The notes beneath the pieces are model-generated. The model was not told where the DNA came from. It was given only the letters and a program-made list of their open reading frames with translations, and did not search any database. A DNA stretch of 35,711 bases from the IMG/VR virus record IMGVR_UViG_3300033143_002040, positions 1 to 35,711 of that record. One strand, 5' to 3'. The stretch is from a virus. Positions 1 through 6,846 of this stretch are shown piece after piece; the first letter of the stretch is position 1, and each line of letters opens with the position of its first letter. The position numbers and the translations under genes are program-made.

Positions 1-165
1 ATTCGTGAACTTGAAACACAGTTACGAAAAGCTCAGTTTGCAATCCGCGAACTTGAAATTAGTACACAAACAGTACGTGCCCTTTCTTTGAAAGAGGACG
101 AGGAAAACTTTGATCCCCGTAACACGGGTAAATTTAGAATGAACAACTGGAGGAACATACGATGA
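1..165 (+). CDS. C-terminal end of an unrecognised coiled-coil protein (partial)
   Basis: An open frame runs in from the left edge and ends with a TGA at 163-165 that overlaps the ATG of the next gene (ATGA). The 54 visible residues are charged and heptad-like at first (the phrase RELE occurs twice, about 16 residues apart), which suggests a coiled coil. They end in an Asn/Arg-rich tail. The start and most of the protein lie outside the window, so no function can be given. The four-base overlap with a well-formed gene, also seen throughout this region, supports real translation. Confidence 0.55.
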   Translation: MRELETQLRKAQFAIRELEISTQTVRALSLKEDEENFDPRNTGKFRMNNWRNIR

Positions 166-677
166 ACGAAGAATTACGTTTGTACACATTCACAAACTTT
201 TACTTGTCTTCGATACAGCAAGGCATTCAGCCGGCCCATGCCGCTGTACGTTTGATGCTTGCCGCATCAGTAGGTGATATGCCTAACAGTGACTTGCTGT
301 ACGATTGGGCAGACAATTGGGAGACAATGATTTGCTTGAATGGCGGTGACTATAGTGGTGTTAATGACTTGCACACATTCTTCCAAAGCACAGAGAATCC
401 ATTTCCGTTCATGCCGTTCGCCGAAGAGATTGGTGCAATCGGTCCGATGGAAATAATGACTTCTGTTGCAATCGTTTTGCCTGCATTTATCTTTGATACT
501 GCGCCGCTGTTGCGTAGGCTTCATAGATTGCCTGAGAACGTTACGTACACGCACGACAAGTTGCTTAACGAGCACCGCTTCGCATGGTACAAGAACGGCG
601 ATACTATTGTTCGGACGTACAGTGACTGGCAAATGGAACTTATGGGTCGCATGAACAAGTGTGGTCTAGCGAGGTAA
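162..677 (+). CDS. Peptidyl-tRNA hydrolase 2 (PTH2)-like phage protein
   Basis: A 171-residue protein. Its N-terminus (LYTFTNFYLSSIQQGIQPAH, residues 7-26) has the strand-loop-helix look of PTH2-fold proteins, where a first beta strand is followed by a helix carrying an H-A-A/S-V motif; here HAAVRLM. Small phage proteins with this start are often labelled peptidyl-tRNA hydrolase. The middle part (ICLNGGDYSGVNDLHTFF) would be the second strand and helix. The C-terminal 50 residues are polar and unrecognised. It starts by ATGA overlap with the upstream gene and is one base from the next. The fold call is from memory of the family, and catalytic activity is not shown. Confidence 0.45.
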   Translation: MNEELRLYTFTNFYLSSIQQGIQPAHAAVRLMLAASVGDMPNSDLLYDWADNWETMICLNGGDYSGVNDLHTFFQSTENPFPFMPFAEEIGAIGPMEIMTSVAIVLPAFIFDTAPLLRRLHRLPENVTYTHDKLLNEHRFAWYKNGDTIVRTYSDWQMELMGRMNKCGLAR

Positions 678-678
678 T

Positions 679-1422
679 ATGTCTTCTTATACTAAATATG
701 GTCGCTATAATCCAGCAGTATCGCAGATAGAATCATTAGCGAGAAAACTGTTTAACGGCGCAAATAACTCAATTGCAAAATTAATCCTCCAAAAAATGGA
801 ACCTGAGGAGATAATGAAGCACCTTGAAGGTGTGAAGTTGTCAGATGATTTGAAAACCCAAATTTTAATGACGTTCCCAAAAATGCACAAAATGATTGAT
901 GTTAATTCGCTTGACGCCGATCAACGTGTAATTCTTCTTTGCACTCGTCCTACGGTTGCGGCTCTGAAAAAGTTTGATGTGAATGCTGACGATCTTAAGT
1001 TGCGTCAGTATCGCTACCTACTGCAAGTCGGCGGCAGAAAAATCATGCAGTTTGTATATGACAATATATCAGACGAAAAAATTGCACTTTTTGGAGTTGA
1101 CGAATGGAGACATTTGTTAGCGTCTTGCAGAAATTCAGCACGGAGACTTAAGATTACGTATATTCGTAATCCTTCAGACTTACGAAATCTTGTTTTAGCC
1201 AAGCCATATGTCATGTATCATCAAACTGTTGAAGATATGCAAAACAGTGTGATTGATGCACCTACGTGGATTCGTATTATTACAAAAATGAAAGTAAAAG
1301 ATCGCGGACACATTCCAAAAGGATTTAAGGAGTGGGTGGGACGCGATGTTTTCAAGCAAAAGCTTACTGGACGCAAGTTCAAAAGTTTTTCACCTAACTG
1401 GGCAAACGGGTTGCAAGAATGA
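679..1422 (+). CDS. Unrecognised 247-residue basic protein
   Basis: The protein is largely alpha-helical in appearance and rich in Lys and Arg (for example KKFDVNADDLKLRQYRYLLQ). It has no signal peptide, membrane segment or cysteine pairs. The C-terminal 40 residues (from about 205) are strongly basic with several aromatics, which would suit nucleic acid binding. It follows the PTH2-like gene by one base and ends at a TGA that overlaps a possible ATG of the next frame (1419), so it belongs to the same transcription unit. I do not recognise the family. Confidence 0.6.
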   Translation: MSSYTKYGRYNPAVSQIESLARKLFNGANNSIAKLILQKMEPEEIMKHLEGVKLSDDLKTQILMTFPKMHKMIDVNSLDADQRVILLCTRPTVAALKKFDVNADDLKLRQYRYLLQVGGRKIMQFVYDNISDEKIALFGVDEWRHLLASCRNSARRLKITYIRNPSDLRNLVLAKPYVMYHQTVEDMQNSVIDAPTWIRIITKMKVKDRGHIPKGFKEWVGRDVFKQKLTGRKFKSFSPNWANGLQE

Positions 1423-1484
1423 TTGCAGGACAGTTTAATTCTCCAAGAACGTTTAATTGGATGACAAATGATGAGCAAATGACG

Positions 1485-1514
1485 ATCCACCTTCTCTTTA
1501 TACAGGAGGTGGAT
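1485..1514 (+). promoter_or_regulatory. Hairpin that can mask a strong ribosome binding site
   Basis: ATCCACCT at 1485-1492 is perfectly complementary to AGGTGGAT at 1507-1514, giving an 8-bp stem with a 14-base loop. The right arm contains the 3' half of AGGAGGT (1504-1510), the best Shine-Dalgarno sequence in this part of the window, which lies 8 bases before the ATG at 1518. When folded, half of the Shine-Dalgarno sequence would be paired. This is seen directly; a regulatory role is an inference. Confidence 0.5.
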
Positions 1515-1517
1515 TTT

Positions 1518-1850
1518 ATGCACTCAGACACAGAAACACACACATATGTCCTTGCTCCAGGATATGTTCAACAAGATGTTGGTTGGGCACAGCAGGACGA
1601 TATATCATTAGATTTACTCATTGATCTGGACGAACTGAATGACACGCCGCTTCCCTTCGGACAGATCATGTTCTTTTCTTATTATGAAGCAGGTGAATTC
1701 ATAATCGAAAGTGCAACAGCAGATTTCAACACGCATAAAGCTGTATTAGCATTCGAATCATTCGGTTACAAGGGCGCAAGCTTGCTAGCAAATTATATGC
1801 GTGTCTCAGAGCAAGATAAATTCAAACTTATGCTGAAATTCGGCTATTGA
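1518..1850 (+). CDS. Unrecognised 110-residue acidic protein
   Basis: I start the gene at ATG 1518 because AGGAGGT lies 8 bases upstream. An in-frame ATG at 1419 overlaps the previous stop as ATGA and would add 33 residues, but it has no comparable binding site. The protein is acidic near the start (DDISLDLLIDLDELND) and ends in LMLKFGY. The central part (PFGQIMFFSYYEAGEFIIES) looks like two beta strands. There is no signal peptide, membrane span or cysteine cluster, and I do not recognise the family. The stop codon TGA (1848-1850) is embedded in the -35 box of the next promoter. Confidence 0.6.
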   Translation: MHSDTETHTYVLAPGYVQQDVGWAQQDDISLDLLIDLDELNDTPLPFGQIMFFSYYEAGEFIIESATADFNTHKAVLAFESFGYKGASLLANYMRVSEQDKFKLMLKFGY

Positions 1851-1875
1851 CTCACGAAAATAATTAGCGTATAAT
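1847..1875 (+). promoter_or_regulatory. Sigma70-type promoter, leaderless geometry
   Basis: TTGACT at 1847-1852 and a perfect TATAAT at 1870-1875 are separated by exactly 17 bases. Counting the usual seven bases from the end of the -10 box places transcription start at about 1882, the A of the next ATG. No Shine-Dalgarno sequence precedes that ATG, so the transcript should be leaderless or nearly so. Confidence 0.75.
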
Positions 1876-1881
1876 AGTGAT

Positions 1882-2427
1882 ATGGCAAACGAAACTCAGG
1901 AAATCGCAGAAATAATTGAAGAGGTTGTCGAAGCACCTCTTCCAGTAGAAACTGTTCCAATAGAAGAACTACCTGTTGAAGCTGTAGTGGATGTTATACA
2001 CCCACTTTGGGATGGATACTTAACTGTATTAGATTTCTTCCTTCCTATGCTGCTAGTGATTGGCGGATACATAGTTTTACGTCATTTAATATGGGGTTCT
2101 CTGAAATTCAATTATCATCACTATCTCCAATATGGTGAATTCGTATTGTGTTGGGGTGATGATGACAATGACCACGAAAAGAAAGAACGTAGATTAAAAA
2201 TAGCAAAAGAACATAAATGCGAAGCAGATTTTGTATCTTGGTTTGCAGCATTACTAATGTCAGCAGTTGTATTGTTTTTATTTGCTATAATTGCAATCTC
2301 TTGGCCTGTCACCGTAATACTTGTATTACCACTTATGGTTGTTCGTGGAATCGGATATCGTAAGAGAAAGAAAATTGAATTCACGCAGAAGCTAAAAGGT
2401 GAACATCTTGCTAAGGAACAAGCATGA
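1882..2427 (+). CDS. Membrane protein with two hydrophobic regions, unknown function
   Basis: The 181-residue protein begins with about 35 acidic residues rich in Glu, Val and Pro (repeated VE.. and PVE phrases). A hydrophobic stretch follows at about residues 50-67 (FFLPMLLVIGGYIVL), then a charged loop with HEKKERR, then a long hydrophobic hairpin at about 115-152 and a basic C-terminus. Topology is probably an integral membrane protein of the host inner membrane. The start is fixed by the promoter ending six bases upstream and by the lack of another in-frame ATG near it. It overlaps the next gene by ATGA. No family is recognised. Confidence 0.65.
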   Translation: MANETQEIAEIIEEVVEAPLPVETVPIEELPVEAVVDVIHPLWDGYLTVLDFFLPMLLVIGGYIVLRHLIWGSLKFNYHHYLQYGEFVLCWGDDDNDHEKKERRLKIAKEHKCEADFVSWFAALLMSAVVLFLFAIIAISWPVTVILVLPLMVVRGIGYRKRKKIEFTQKLKGEHLAKEQA

Positions 2428-2786
2428 ATCTATTTAAACGATTCACAAGCGAGCCTGAACTATCTAAGAAAGAATTGGCTGATGCACTTGCATTCAAGAA
2501 CATACTTAAATATGGCGATGATGTAAACGCTATGTATGAAGCTGCATGTGATAAATCACATGAAGCATACGAAGAAAAAAAACTTGTATCGAAGAAGCTT
2601 GAAAAAATATACAAGTTTAAAAAACGCAAATTATATAACAACTGGACAAGCTTTAATATTTCTCTGTTTAAAGAATGTTCAAAGTCTCCGATAGGACATT
2701 GCCTATATGTATCGTATTATGGGGACAAAAGTCCTGAAAAAGATGATCCGACATATTGTGTAGCTTGTAAGAAGAAAATGTTTTGA
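2424..2786 (+). CDS. Unrecognised 120-residue Lys-rich protein with C-terminal Cys pair
   Basis: It starts by ATGA overlap with the membrane protein gene. The first two thirds are charged and helical (KKELADALAFKNILKYGDD, then EEKKLVSKKLEKIYKFKKRK). The end holds C-H-C-like spacing, with GHCLYVSYYG followed about 20 residues later by YCVACKKKMF, so a small metal site or disulfide is possible but not shown. It ends at a TGA shared with a TTG start of the next gene (TTGA). Function unknown. Confidence 0.6.
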   Translation: MNLFKRFTSEPELSKKELADALAFKNILKYGDDVNAMYEAACDKSHEAYEEKKLVSKKLEKIYKFKKRKLYNNWTSFNISLFKECSKSPIGHCLYVSYYGDKSPEKDDPTYCVACKKKMF

Positions 2787-3409
2787 AAATTGGATTCTAC
2801 TTTAGAACGAGAAATGAATACTGTGAGGTGTTCAATTATGTTCGGGCGTTAAATGACGAAACTAGAAAGATACCTAAGTTTCGTAATAAATTCTTATTGC
2901 GTGTTCATACGCGATACTTAGCTGATGACCAAAATTGGGATTCTAAGATTCCAAAAGAGCGCAAAGGTAAAAAGAAGTATATCGGGATAATTCATGGCAA
3001 TAAACATTTAATGAAAATGTGCGATGTTCATCCAGAAGAATTTTTAAAAGCATTAGGGCTAGAGCTTGTGCCGAAGGTTGCTGGCAAATCAAAGTACGTC
3101 GGCGAAAAAACAACTCATCCGATGATACTCAAAACACACAAAGAATTCAAAACTATTACATCTGTATTCAATAAGCGATACGGACATGGATGTTGGCGTA
3201 TACAAGGTCCAAAAAAGCTACAACACATATTACGACAAATTGAGCCACTACAGCATGTCGCAACTAATCAATTTACATTTAGTTTTGGCGATCACGAAAA
3301 AGATATGTATATGAAAAAGTATCCTGAAGGGGTTCCTGTTACGATAATCGTTAACGAATCTGATGCAGATGTTGCCAAACAATTATTCAAAGTGGTGTTG
3401 AAAGGATGA
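2783..3409 (+). CDS. Unrecognised 208-residue protein with TTG start
   Basis: The only upstream initiation codon that keeps the conserved-looking N-terminus (KIGFYFRTRNEYCEVFNYVR) is a TTG at 2783, which overlaps the previous stop as TTGA. The next in-frame ATG would remove about 75 residues, so TTG is preferred. The protein is basic, mixed alpha/beta, and its C-terminal part (PVTIIVNESDADVAKQLFKV) looks like a strand-helix unit, a pattern echoed in the next gene (TKVTVWES after a helical PQDIFKLLLKI). The two neighbours may be distant relatives or partners. No known family recognised. Confidence 0.55.
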   Translation: MKIGFYFRTRNEYCEVFNYVRALNDETRKIPKFRNKFLLRVHTRYLADDQNWDSKIPKERKGKKKYIGIIHGNKHLMKMCDVHPEEFLKALGLELVPKVAGKSKYVGEKTTHPMILKTHKEFKTITSVFNKRYGHGCWRIQGPKKLQHILRQIEPLQHVATNQFTFSFGDHEKDMYMKKYPEGVPVTIIVNESDADVAKQLFKVVLKG

Positions 3410-3849
3410 CTGAGTGGAACAGAATTTATGCTCGCGTAAAGATCAGTGGTTCTGATGGATTTACGTTCGTAACTATACCTAATGTTACGTGGCCTGAGGA
3501 TGAAGCGGAAAAATTCATCAAGAAACTTATGCCAAAAGAAAAACACGATAATGAATTTGCAATGAAACGTGCGATAGTTGATCCAATATCAGCTTTACGC
3601 ATGTACTTGTGCGCAACAATGTCATCTACATTTTGCATAGGTCGAGGATCTCTTGATCGACAATCAGTATTTTATGTCGGAGCAAGGCGTCCACAAGATA
3701 TATTCAAACTTCTACTTAAAATTCCTGACGCAACCAAAGTAACTGTGTGGGAATCAGGCATGAACTTTACAGTTCGGGTTGCAGAGAATGATGATTACGA
3801 CCCAGAGAAATTTAAGCGCGGCAACATACAACAAGGATGGACTTCATAA
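3406..3849 (+). CDS. Unrecognised 147-residue protein
   Basis: It starts by ATGA overlap with the previous gene and ends with a TAA that shares its last A with the ATG of the macro-domain gene. The N-terminal half is beta-like (RIYARVKISGSDGFTFVTIP). The middle has two cysteines in LCATMSSTFCIG, and the C-terminal half alternates helix and strand (DIFKLLLKIPDATKVTVW). No membrane segment. Function unknown; the context suggests one operon with the macro-domain protein. Confidence 0.6.
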   Translation: MTEWNRIYARVKISGSDGFTFVTIPNVTWPEDEAEKFIKKLMPKEKHDNEFAMKRAIVDPISALRMYLCATMSSTFCIGRGSLDRQSVFYVGARRPQDIFKLLLKIPDATKVTVWESGMNFTVRVAENDDYDPEKFKRGNIQQGWTS

Positions 3850-4307
3850 TGTTTATAGTAGAAAATGGTAACTTGTTCGGAAACGTTGAGCATGGATTAA
3901 TCATACACGGCTGCAATGCGCAAGGCGTTATGGGATCAGGGGTTGCGAAGATTATACGGGACAAGTATCCTGTCGCATATCAAACGTATATGCAGCAAGC
4001 AGATACAGGATATATTCTCGGCGAAGTTATTCCTGCGATTGTTGAACCAAACCTTGTTATTGTGAATGCAATCACGCAAGAATTCTATGGAACGGATCGT
4101 GTGCATGTTGACTACGATGCCGTTAGACAAGTGATGAAGGGTGTTGAACATCTTGCAAAGTCTCAACTAATTAAAAGTGAGGATGTTCATTTTCCTTTGA
4201 TCGGTGGCGGGCTTGCAGGTGGCGATCAATTCAAATTGATACAAATTTTTAGTGAAGCTTGGAGCAACAGCGACATAACTGCTAGACTTTGGCTATATAA
4301 TCCTTAA
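3849..4307 (+). CDS. Macro-domain protein (ADP-ribose binding or hydrolysis)
   Basis: Macro domains bind ADP-ribose, ADP-ribose 1''-phosphate or related nucleotides, and some remove ADP-ribose from proteins or nucleic acids. The diagnostic first loop is present as HGCNAQGVMGSGVAKIIRDK near residue 20, and the glycine-rich phosphate loop as FPLIGGGLAGGD near residue 122. At 152 residues it is a single-domain protein of normal size. I prefer ATG 3849 (TAATG overlap, AAGGATG about 9 bases upstream) to the in-frame ATG 3837, which sits directly on that binding site. In a phage it could counter an ADP-ribose-based host defence or recycle ADP-ribose; that role is inferred. Confidence 0.85.
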   Translation: MFIVENGNLFGNVEHGLIIHGCNAQGVMGSGVAKIIRDKYPVAYQTYMQQADTGYILGEVIPAIVEPNLVIVNAITQEFYGTDRVHVDYDAVRQVMKGVEHLAKSQLIKSEDVHFPLIGGGLAGGDQFKLIQIFSEAWSNSDITARLWLYNP

Positions 4308-4379
4308 AAATCAACGACTTATAACTCATTGATTCTCAAATCATAGTGTAACCTTTTGTTTCCTAACGGAATTTAGCTA

Positions 4380-4408
4380 TTGACATAGTGGAAAAATGTC
4401 AGTATAAT
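4380..4408 (+). promoter_or_regulatory. Consensus sigma70-type promoter
   Basis: TTGACA at 4380-4385 and TATAAT at 4403-4408 are both perfect and separated by 17 bases. Transcription should start near 4415, leaving a leader of about 25 bases with a weak AGGA at 4425-4435 before the ATG at 4440. The rest of the 132-base gap (4308-4379) holds only a small 5-bp hairpin at 4330-4343 without a T-run, so no terminator is called. Confidence 0.85.
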
Positions 4409-4439
4409 TATACTTGAGAATTAGGAATAGGACAAAACA

Positions 4440-4760
4440 ATGGCAAAGCGATATTTACAAATACGAGAACATAAGAACTTGAACATGTACGATTTTGACG
4501 GTTCTCTTGATTCAGTTGCTATGTTTATCAACGATCTTAAGCGTGAATATGGCGAAGATGCTGTCCTTGATTTTTCATATAATTTCGATGATGTTGAGGT
4601 CACGATTGCTTGGAATCGTCAGGAGACGGATCTTGAGCGTGACAAGCGACTCACGAAGGCGCGTAAGGCTCGTGGTGCGAAGAAAATTGCGAAGGCTGCA
4701 ACGGAAGAAGCAGAACGCGCAGAACTCGCACGTTTGCAAGCCAAGTACGCAGCGGAGTAA
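4440..4760 (+). CDS. Unrecognised 106-residue protein with basic helical tail
   Basis: This is the first gene after a consensus promoter. The N-terminal half is mixed (YLQIREHKNLNMYDFDGS, then FINDLKREYGEDAVLDFSY) and looks like a small alpha/beta domain. Residues from about 65 form a long charged helix rich in Ala, Lys and Glu (KARKARGAKKIAKAATEEAE), probably a coiled coil. It is followed after four bases by the RadC-like gene. No family recognised. Confidence 0.65.
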   Translation: MAKRYLQIREHKNLNMYDFDGSLDSVAMFINDLKREYGEDAVLDFSYNFDDVEVTIAWNRQETDLERDKRLTKARKARGAKKIAKAATEEAERAELARLQAKYAAE

Positions 4761-4764
4761 CAGC

Positions 4765-5139
4765 ATGATTCTCGCAGACTTTCTTAACACGATCAAAACA
4801 GCACCAATCGAAAAGTTTGGTGTTGTTTATCATGGTGCTGATCGCAAAACATGCATCGGTGTTAAGATGATTGCAAGCGGTGATTATGGTTCGATTCGCA
4901 ATATTAGTTTGCAGAAAGTTTTAGACGAGGCGTACAGACTCGGTGCTAAAGCAATGACTCTTGTACACAATCATCCTGGGACTGAGCAAGACAAACTACG
5001 TCCAAGTGAAGCTGATTTAGTTACGACTTACGCTATTCACGATGCTGGAAAGGCAAACGGAATTCCAGTTTTGAATCACATTATTTACGGTGCTGACAAC
5101 AGCGCATTTTCTTTCATTCACAATGGAATACATATCTAA
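4765..5139 (+). CDS. RadC/JAB-type metallopeptidase-like protein
   Basis: The 124-residue protein carries the RadC/JAMM metal-binding signature in the form VHNHPGTEQDKLRPSEADL (about residues 71-89), equivalent to H-x-H-P-x-G....P-S-x-x-D, followed by a typical strand (NGIPVLNHIIYG). JAB-domain proteins are zinc-dependent isopeptidases or of unknown role in bacterial RadC. It is shorter than RadC and lacks the N-terminal helix-hairpin-helix part, like other standalone phage and plasmid JAB proteins. The start at 4765 has GGAG 10 bases upstream; a longer overlapping reading from 4495 would duplicate the upstream gene in another frame and is rejected. It overlaps the next gene as TAATG. Confidence 0.75.
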   Translation: MILADFLNTIKTAPIEKFGVVYHGADRKTCIGVKMIASGDYGSIRNISLQKVLDEAYRLGAKAMTLVHNHPGTEQDKLRPSEADLVTTYAIHDAGKANGIPVLNHIIYGADNSAFSFIHNGIHI

Positions 5140-5528
5140 TGGCCAAGCGAACGAAAGTGAAACAGATTGTTACGCGGGATACGATTCGTACAATGCTTCG
5201 TAATCCTAATCCTCGCTACGTCGAAGTTGTTGTAGGTCGTGCGCTAGTCGCATTACTGCAACGTCAGACAGCAGACGAGCAACGTGCAAACGATACTCGC
5301 GAACACAACGGTGTCGGTTTCAGTGGTTGCGATGGTCGCAGCGGGACGCTTACTGCAAAGTCGTTTATAAAGAACGGTGGCTTGCTGGACTGGCAGATTG
5401 CAAGGTGGACGAAGCCCCAAAAGAATGGTTATCCTCGTTTGGCGAAGTATGCCAAGCAATTGAACGAAATCGCATTGGAGAAAGCAGCATTAAGGATCTC
5501 GCAAAGCGAGTTTTCACCGACACATTAA
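5139..5528 (+). CDS. Conserved phage/plasmid-type protein of unknown function
   Basis: A 129-residue basic protein. The central stretch (VVVGRALVALLQRQTADEQ, then HNGVGFSGCDGRSGTLTAKS, then LLDWQIARWTKPQKNGYPRL) resembles a family of unknown function that recurs in phages and mobile DNA; this is from memory. It starts at the A shared with the previous stop (TAATG). A 73-codon open frame on the same strand at 5327-5548 overlaps it almost wholly and is taken as a shadow. Confidence 0.65.
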   Translation: MAKRTKVKQIVTRDTIRTMLRNPNPRYVEVVVGRALVALLQRQTADEQRANDTREHNGVGFSGCDGRSGTLTAKSFIKNGGLLDWQIARWTKPQKNGYPRLAKYAKQLNEIALEKAALRISQSEFSPTH

Positions 5529-5547
5529 AAGGCAAACGAATATTATA

Positions 5548-5754
5548 ATGAAAAACAAATTCGGAAACTCAACCTATTTGTTCACGCGCAAGTACAAGCG
5601 ACGAGGATCATTTGGTATGAGAATTAAACGAGCATGGACAGTAACACAAGGATCCGTTGCTGTAGACCACTTTGAGTTGAGTTGCCCTGGATATGAACTT
5701 ACTTCCGAGGGTCCAGTTATTATTGGCAAACGCAAAAACGAGGTTGTAGAATGA
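5548..5754 (+). CDS. Unrecognised 68-residue basic protein
   Basis: A short, very basic N-terminus (TRKYKRRGSFGMRIKRAW) is followed by a beta-like half (GSVAVDHFELSCPGYELTSE). The stop overlaps the ATG of the next small gene (ATGA). Small size, high charge and position in a run of tiny genes fit an early host-takeover factor, but no function can be named. Confidence 0.55.
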   Translation: MKNKFGNSTYLFTRKYKRRGSFGMRIKRAWTVTQGSVAVDHFELSCPGYELTSEGPVIIGKRKNEVVE

Positions 5755-5861
5755 ACTGGTTCGGCATAGCAATATTTTTCTTAGTCGTTATATTTCCTTC
5801 GGTTGTATGGACGTTAGCTTTTTACAGTGCAATCGCTGGAAGACTTCCGTGGCAGAAATGA
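5751..5861 (+). CDS. 36-residue single-span membrane peptide
   Basis: An ATG at 5751 overlaps the previous stop (ATGA), and the stop at 5859-5861 overlaps the ATG of the lipoprotein gene (ATGA). The product is almost entirely one membrane helix (FGIAIFFLVVIFPSVVWTLA, residues 4-23) with a short basic tail ending in RLPWQK. Overlap at both ends is the best evidence that this very short frame is translated. It could be a holin-like or membrane-partner peptide for the adjacent lipoprotein; neither is shown. Confidence 0.6.
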   Translation: MNWFGIAIFFLVVIFPSVVWTLAFYSAIAGRLPWQK

Positions 5862-6139
5862 GGTTGCTGACAATGCGTAACTATGTTATACTGCTAATAT
5901 TGATCGCACTGACTGGGTGCGCAAGTACACAAGAAGTGGTCAATACGATACCGAGTGCGGCTGGCACGATAGCAGCAGCAGCAATTTTTGGCGGTGAAGT
6001 TAGTATGAATCCTGATCCTGTTGACTACATCAAGCAAGACATTAACAGAGAAGGACGCATTATATATGGCGATGTACGACGCAATACCAAAGATATTATC
6101 GCCAATAGTATTAGGAAATTGTTTGAACCAACTAAATAA
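5858..6139 (+). CDS. Small lipoprotein
   Basis: The product has a classic lipoprotein signal peptide: a short basic start, a hydrophobic core and the lipobox LTGC followed by ASTQ. Cys of the lipobox would be the lipidated residue of a mature chain of about 70 residues with an AAAA-rich stretch and a helical basic end (NSIRKLFEPTK). ATG 5858 is favoured by its ATGA overlap; ATG 5873 (88 residues) gives an equally good signal peptide. An in-frame ATG at 5807 would add a non-hydrophobic stretch and is rejected. The mature protein would sit in the periplasm or outer membrane of the host. Confidence 0.7.
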   Translation: MRLLTMRNYVILLILIALTGCASTQEVVNTIPSAAGTIAAAAIFGGEVSMNPDPVDYIKQDINREGRIIYGDVRRNTKDIIANSIRKLFEPTK

Positions 6140-6166
6140 TAATGTGTATATAATAAAAAGGAAGAT

Positions 6167-6481
6167 ATGGACAACGAGCGTACTAGAGAATTGGATTTTA
6201 TGATGAGAACTGGAGTTCCGATTCCAGTTACAGATTCACGCGCAGAGGAAAGGTTCCAAACAATATACTACGACGATTTCTACACAGTTTCAGAATTGGT
6301 CGAAGAAGGTCACATAGAATATGTCGGGCATCAAAAGGAATATGTTTGCTTACGACCGATGTCTAATTTTAAGGTATATATTGCAGGCGATGTGCGAGAA
6401 TTGCAAAGTGGCGAGATAGTAACAATGTCGCTAACTGAGAACGGGCGGGACGAATTTAATACGTGGCTTGATGCACAATAG
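6167..6481 (+). CDS. Unrecognised 104-residue acidic protein
   Basis: The ATG at 6167 is preceded by AAAAGGAAG. The protein is acidic and mixed alpha/beta (FYTVSELVEEGHIEYVGHQK, then NFKVYIAGDVRELQSGEIVT), with a helical end. No cysteine cluster, membrane span or known motif. It sits between the lipoprotein gene and another small acidic protein, in the same direction. Confidence 0.6.
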   Translation: MDNERTRELDFMMRTGVPIPVTDSRAEERFQTIYYDDFYTVSELVEEGHIEYVGHQKEYVCLRPMSNFKVYIAGDVRELQSGEIVTMSLTENGRDEFNTWLDAQ

Positions 6482-6518
6482 CAAGCTAATTTGACACATA
6501 TACAGAAGGATTCAAAAC

Positions 6519-6761
6519 GTGACTGAGCATATCCTAGCGCAGGTAAAGGAAGATGTCGAATTTCTGTTGGAGTTCATGCCAGCAAAAGATCCATCGCAAG
6601 TCGCAGAAGGGCTCGCGTCTATGTTTTATGTTACTGGAACATACGAAGGTGACGTAAAACTTGCAGGACGAGTGCGGGACATTCGTGAACGATATGAAAT
6701 CGTTGCACAGAATGATGAGGAAGAAGATTTTGGAGAAGCTGGTAATTTACCTGATAAATAA
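6519..6761 (+). CDS. Unrecognised 80-residue acidic protein with GTG start
   Basis: The start is a GTG at 6519 with AGAAGGA about eight bases upstream. The chain is helical (ILAQVKEDVEFLLEFMPAK) and ends in a strongly acidic tail (NDEEEDFGEAGN). The stop codon lies inside the palindrome at 6752-6768. Function unknown. Confidence 0.55.
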   Translation: MTEHILAQVKEDVEFLLEFMPAKDPSQVAEGLASMFYVTGTYEGDVKLAGRVRDIRERYEIVAQNDEEEDFGEAGNLPDK

Positions 6762-6768
6762 TTTATCA
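6752..6768. repeat. Palindrome containing a late-promoter motif on both strands
   Basis: TGATAAAT at 6752-6759 and ATTTATCA at 6761-6768 are perfect reverse complements around one A. Each strand therefore carries the GATAAAT core seen at the late promoters of this window. It covers the stop codon of the upstream gene. Confidence 0.55.
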
Positions 6769-6811
6769 TTGAACAATACCTGTATTTCAAAACAACGTAT
6801 TTAATTTTCGT

Positions 6812-6819
6812 GATAAATA
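6812..6819 (+). promoter_or_regulatory. Late-type promoter (GATAAATA)
   Basis: GATAAATA at 6812-6819 matches the T4 late consensus TATAAATA at seven of eight positions. The expected start near 6825 gives a leader of about 22 bases with AAGGA at 6835-6839 before ATG 6847. A TATACT at 6824-6829 lacks a good -35 box. The motif recurs before other virion genes here. Confidence 0.6.
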
Positions 6820-6846
6820 AATGTATACTTAACTAAGGATACATTT

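Noticed and set aside
4330-4343. 5-bp hairpin after the macro-domain gene
   Set aside because: Short stem and no T-run; not called a terminator.
4495-5139. A 214-codon frame that includes the RadC-like gene
   Set aside because: Its first 90 codons read the 4440 gene in a wrong frame; the real start is ATG 4765.
5327-5548. A 73-codon plus-strand frame inside and after the gene at 5139
   Set aside because: Almost entirely overlaps a better-supported gene in another frame; no ribosome binding site.
5864-5892. TTGCTG-17-TATACT at the lipoprotein gene start
   Set aside because: Overlaps the signal peptide coding region and leaves no room for an upstream start.
6491-6519. TTGACA upstream of the GTG start at 6519
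   Set aside because: No -10 box at the expected distance.
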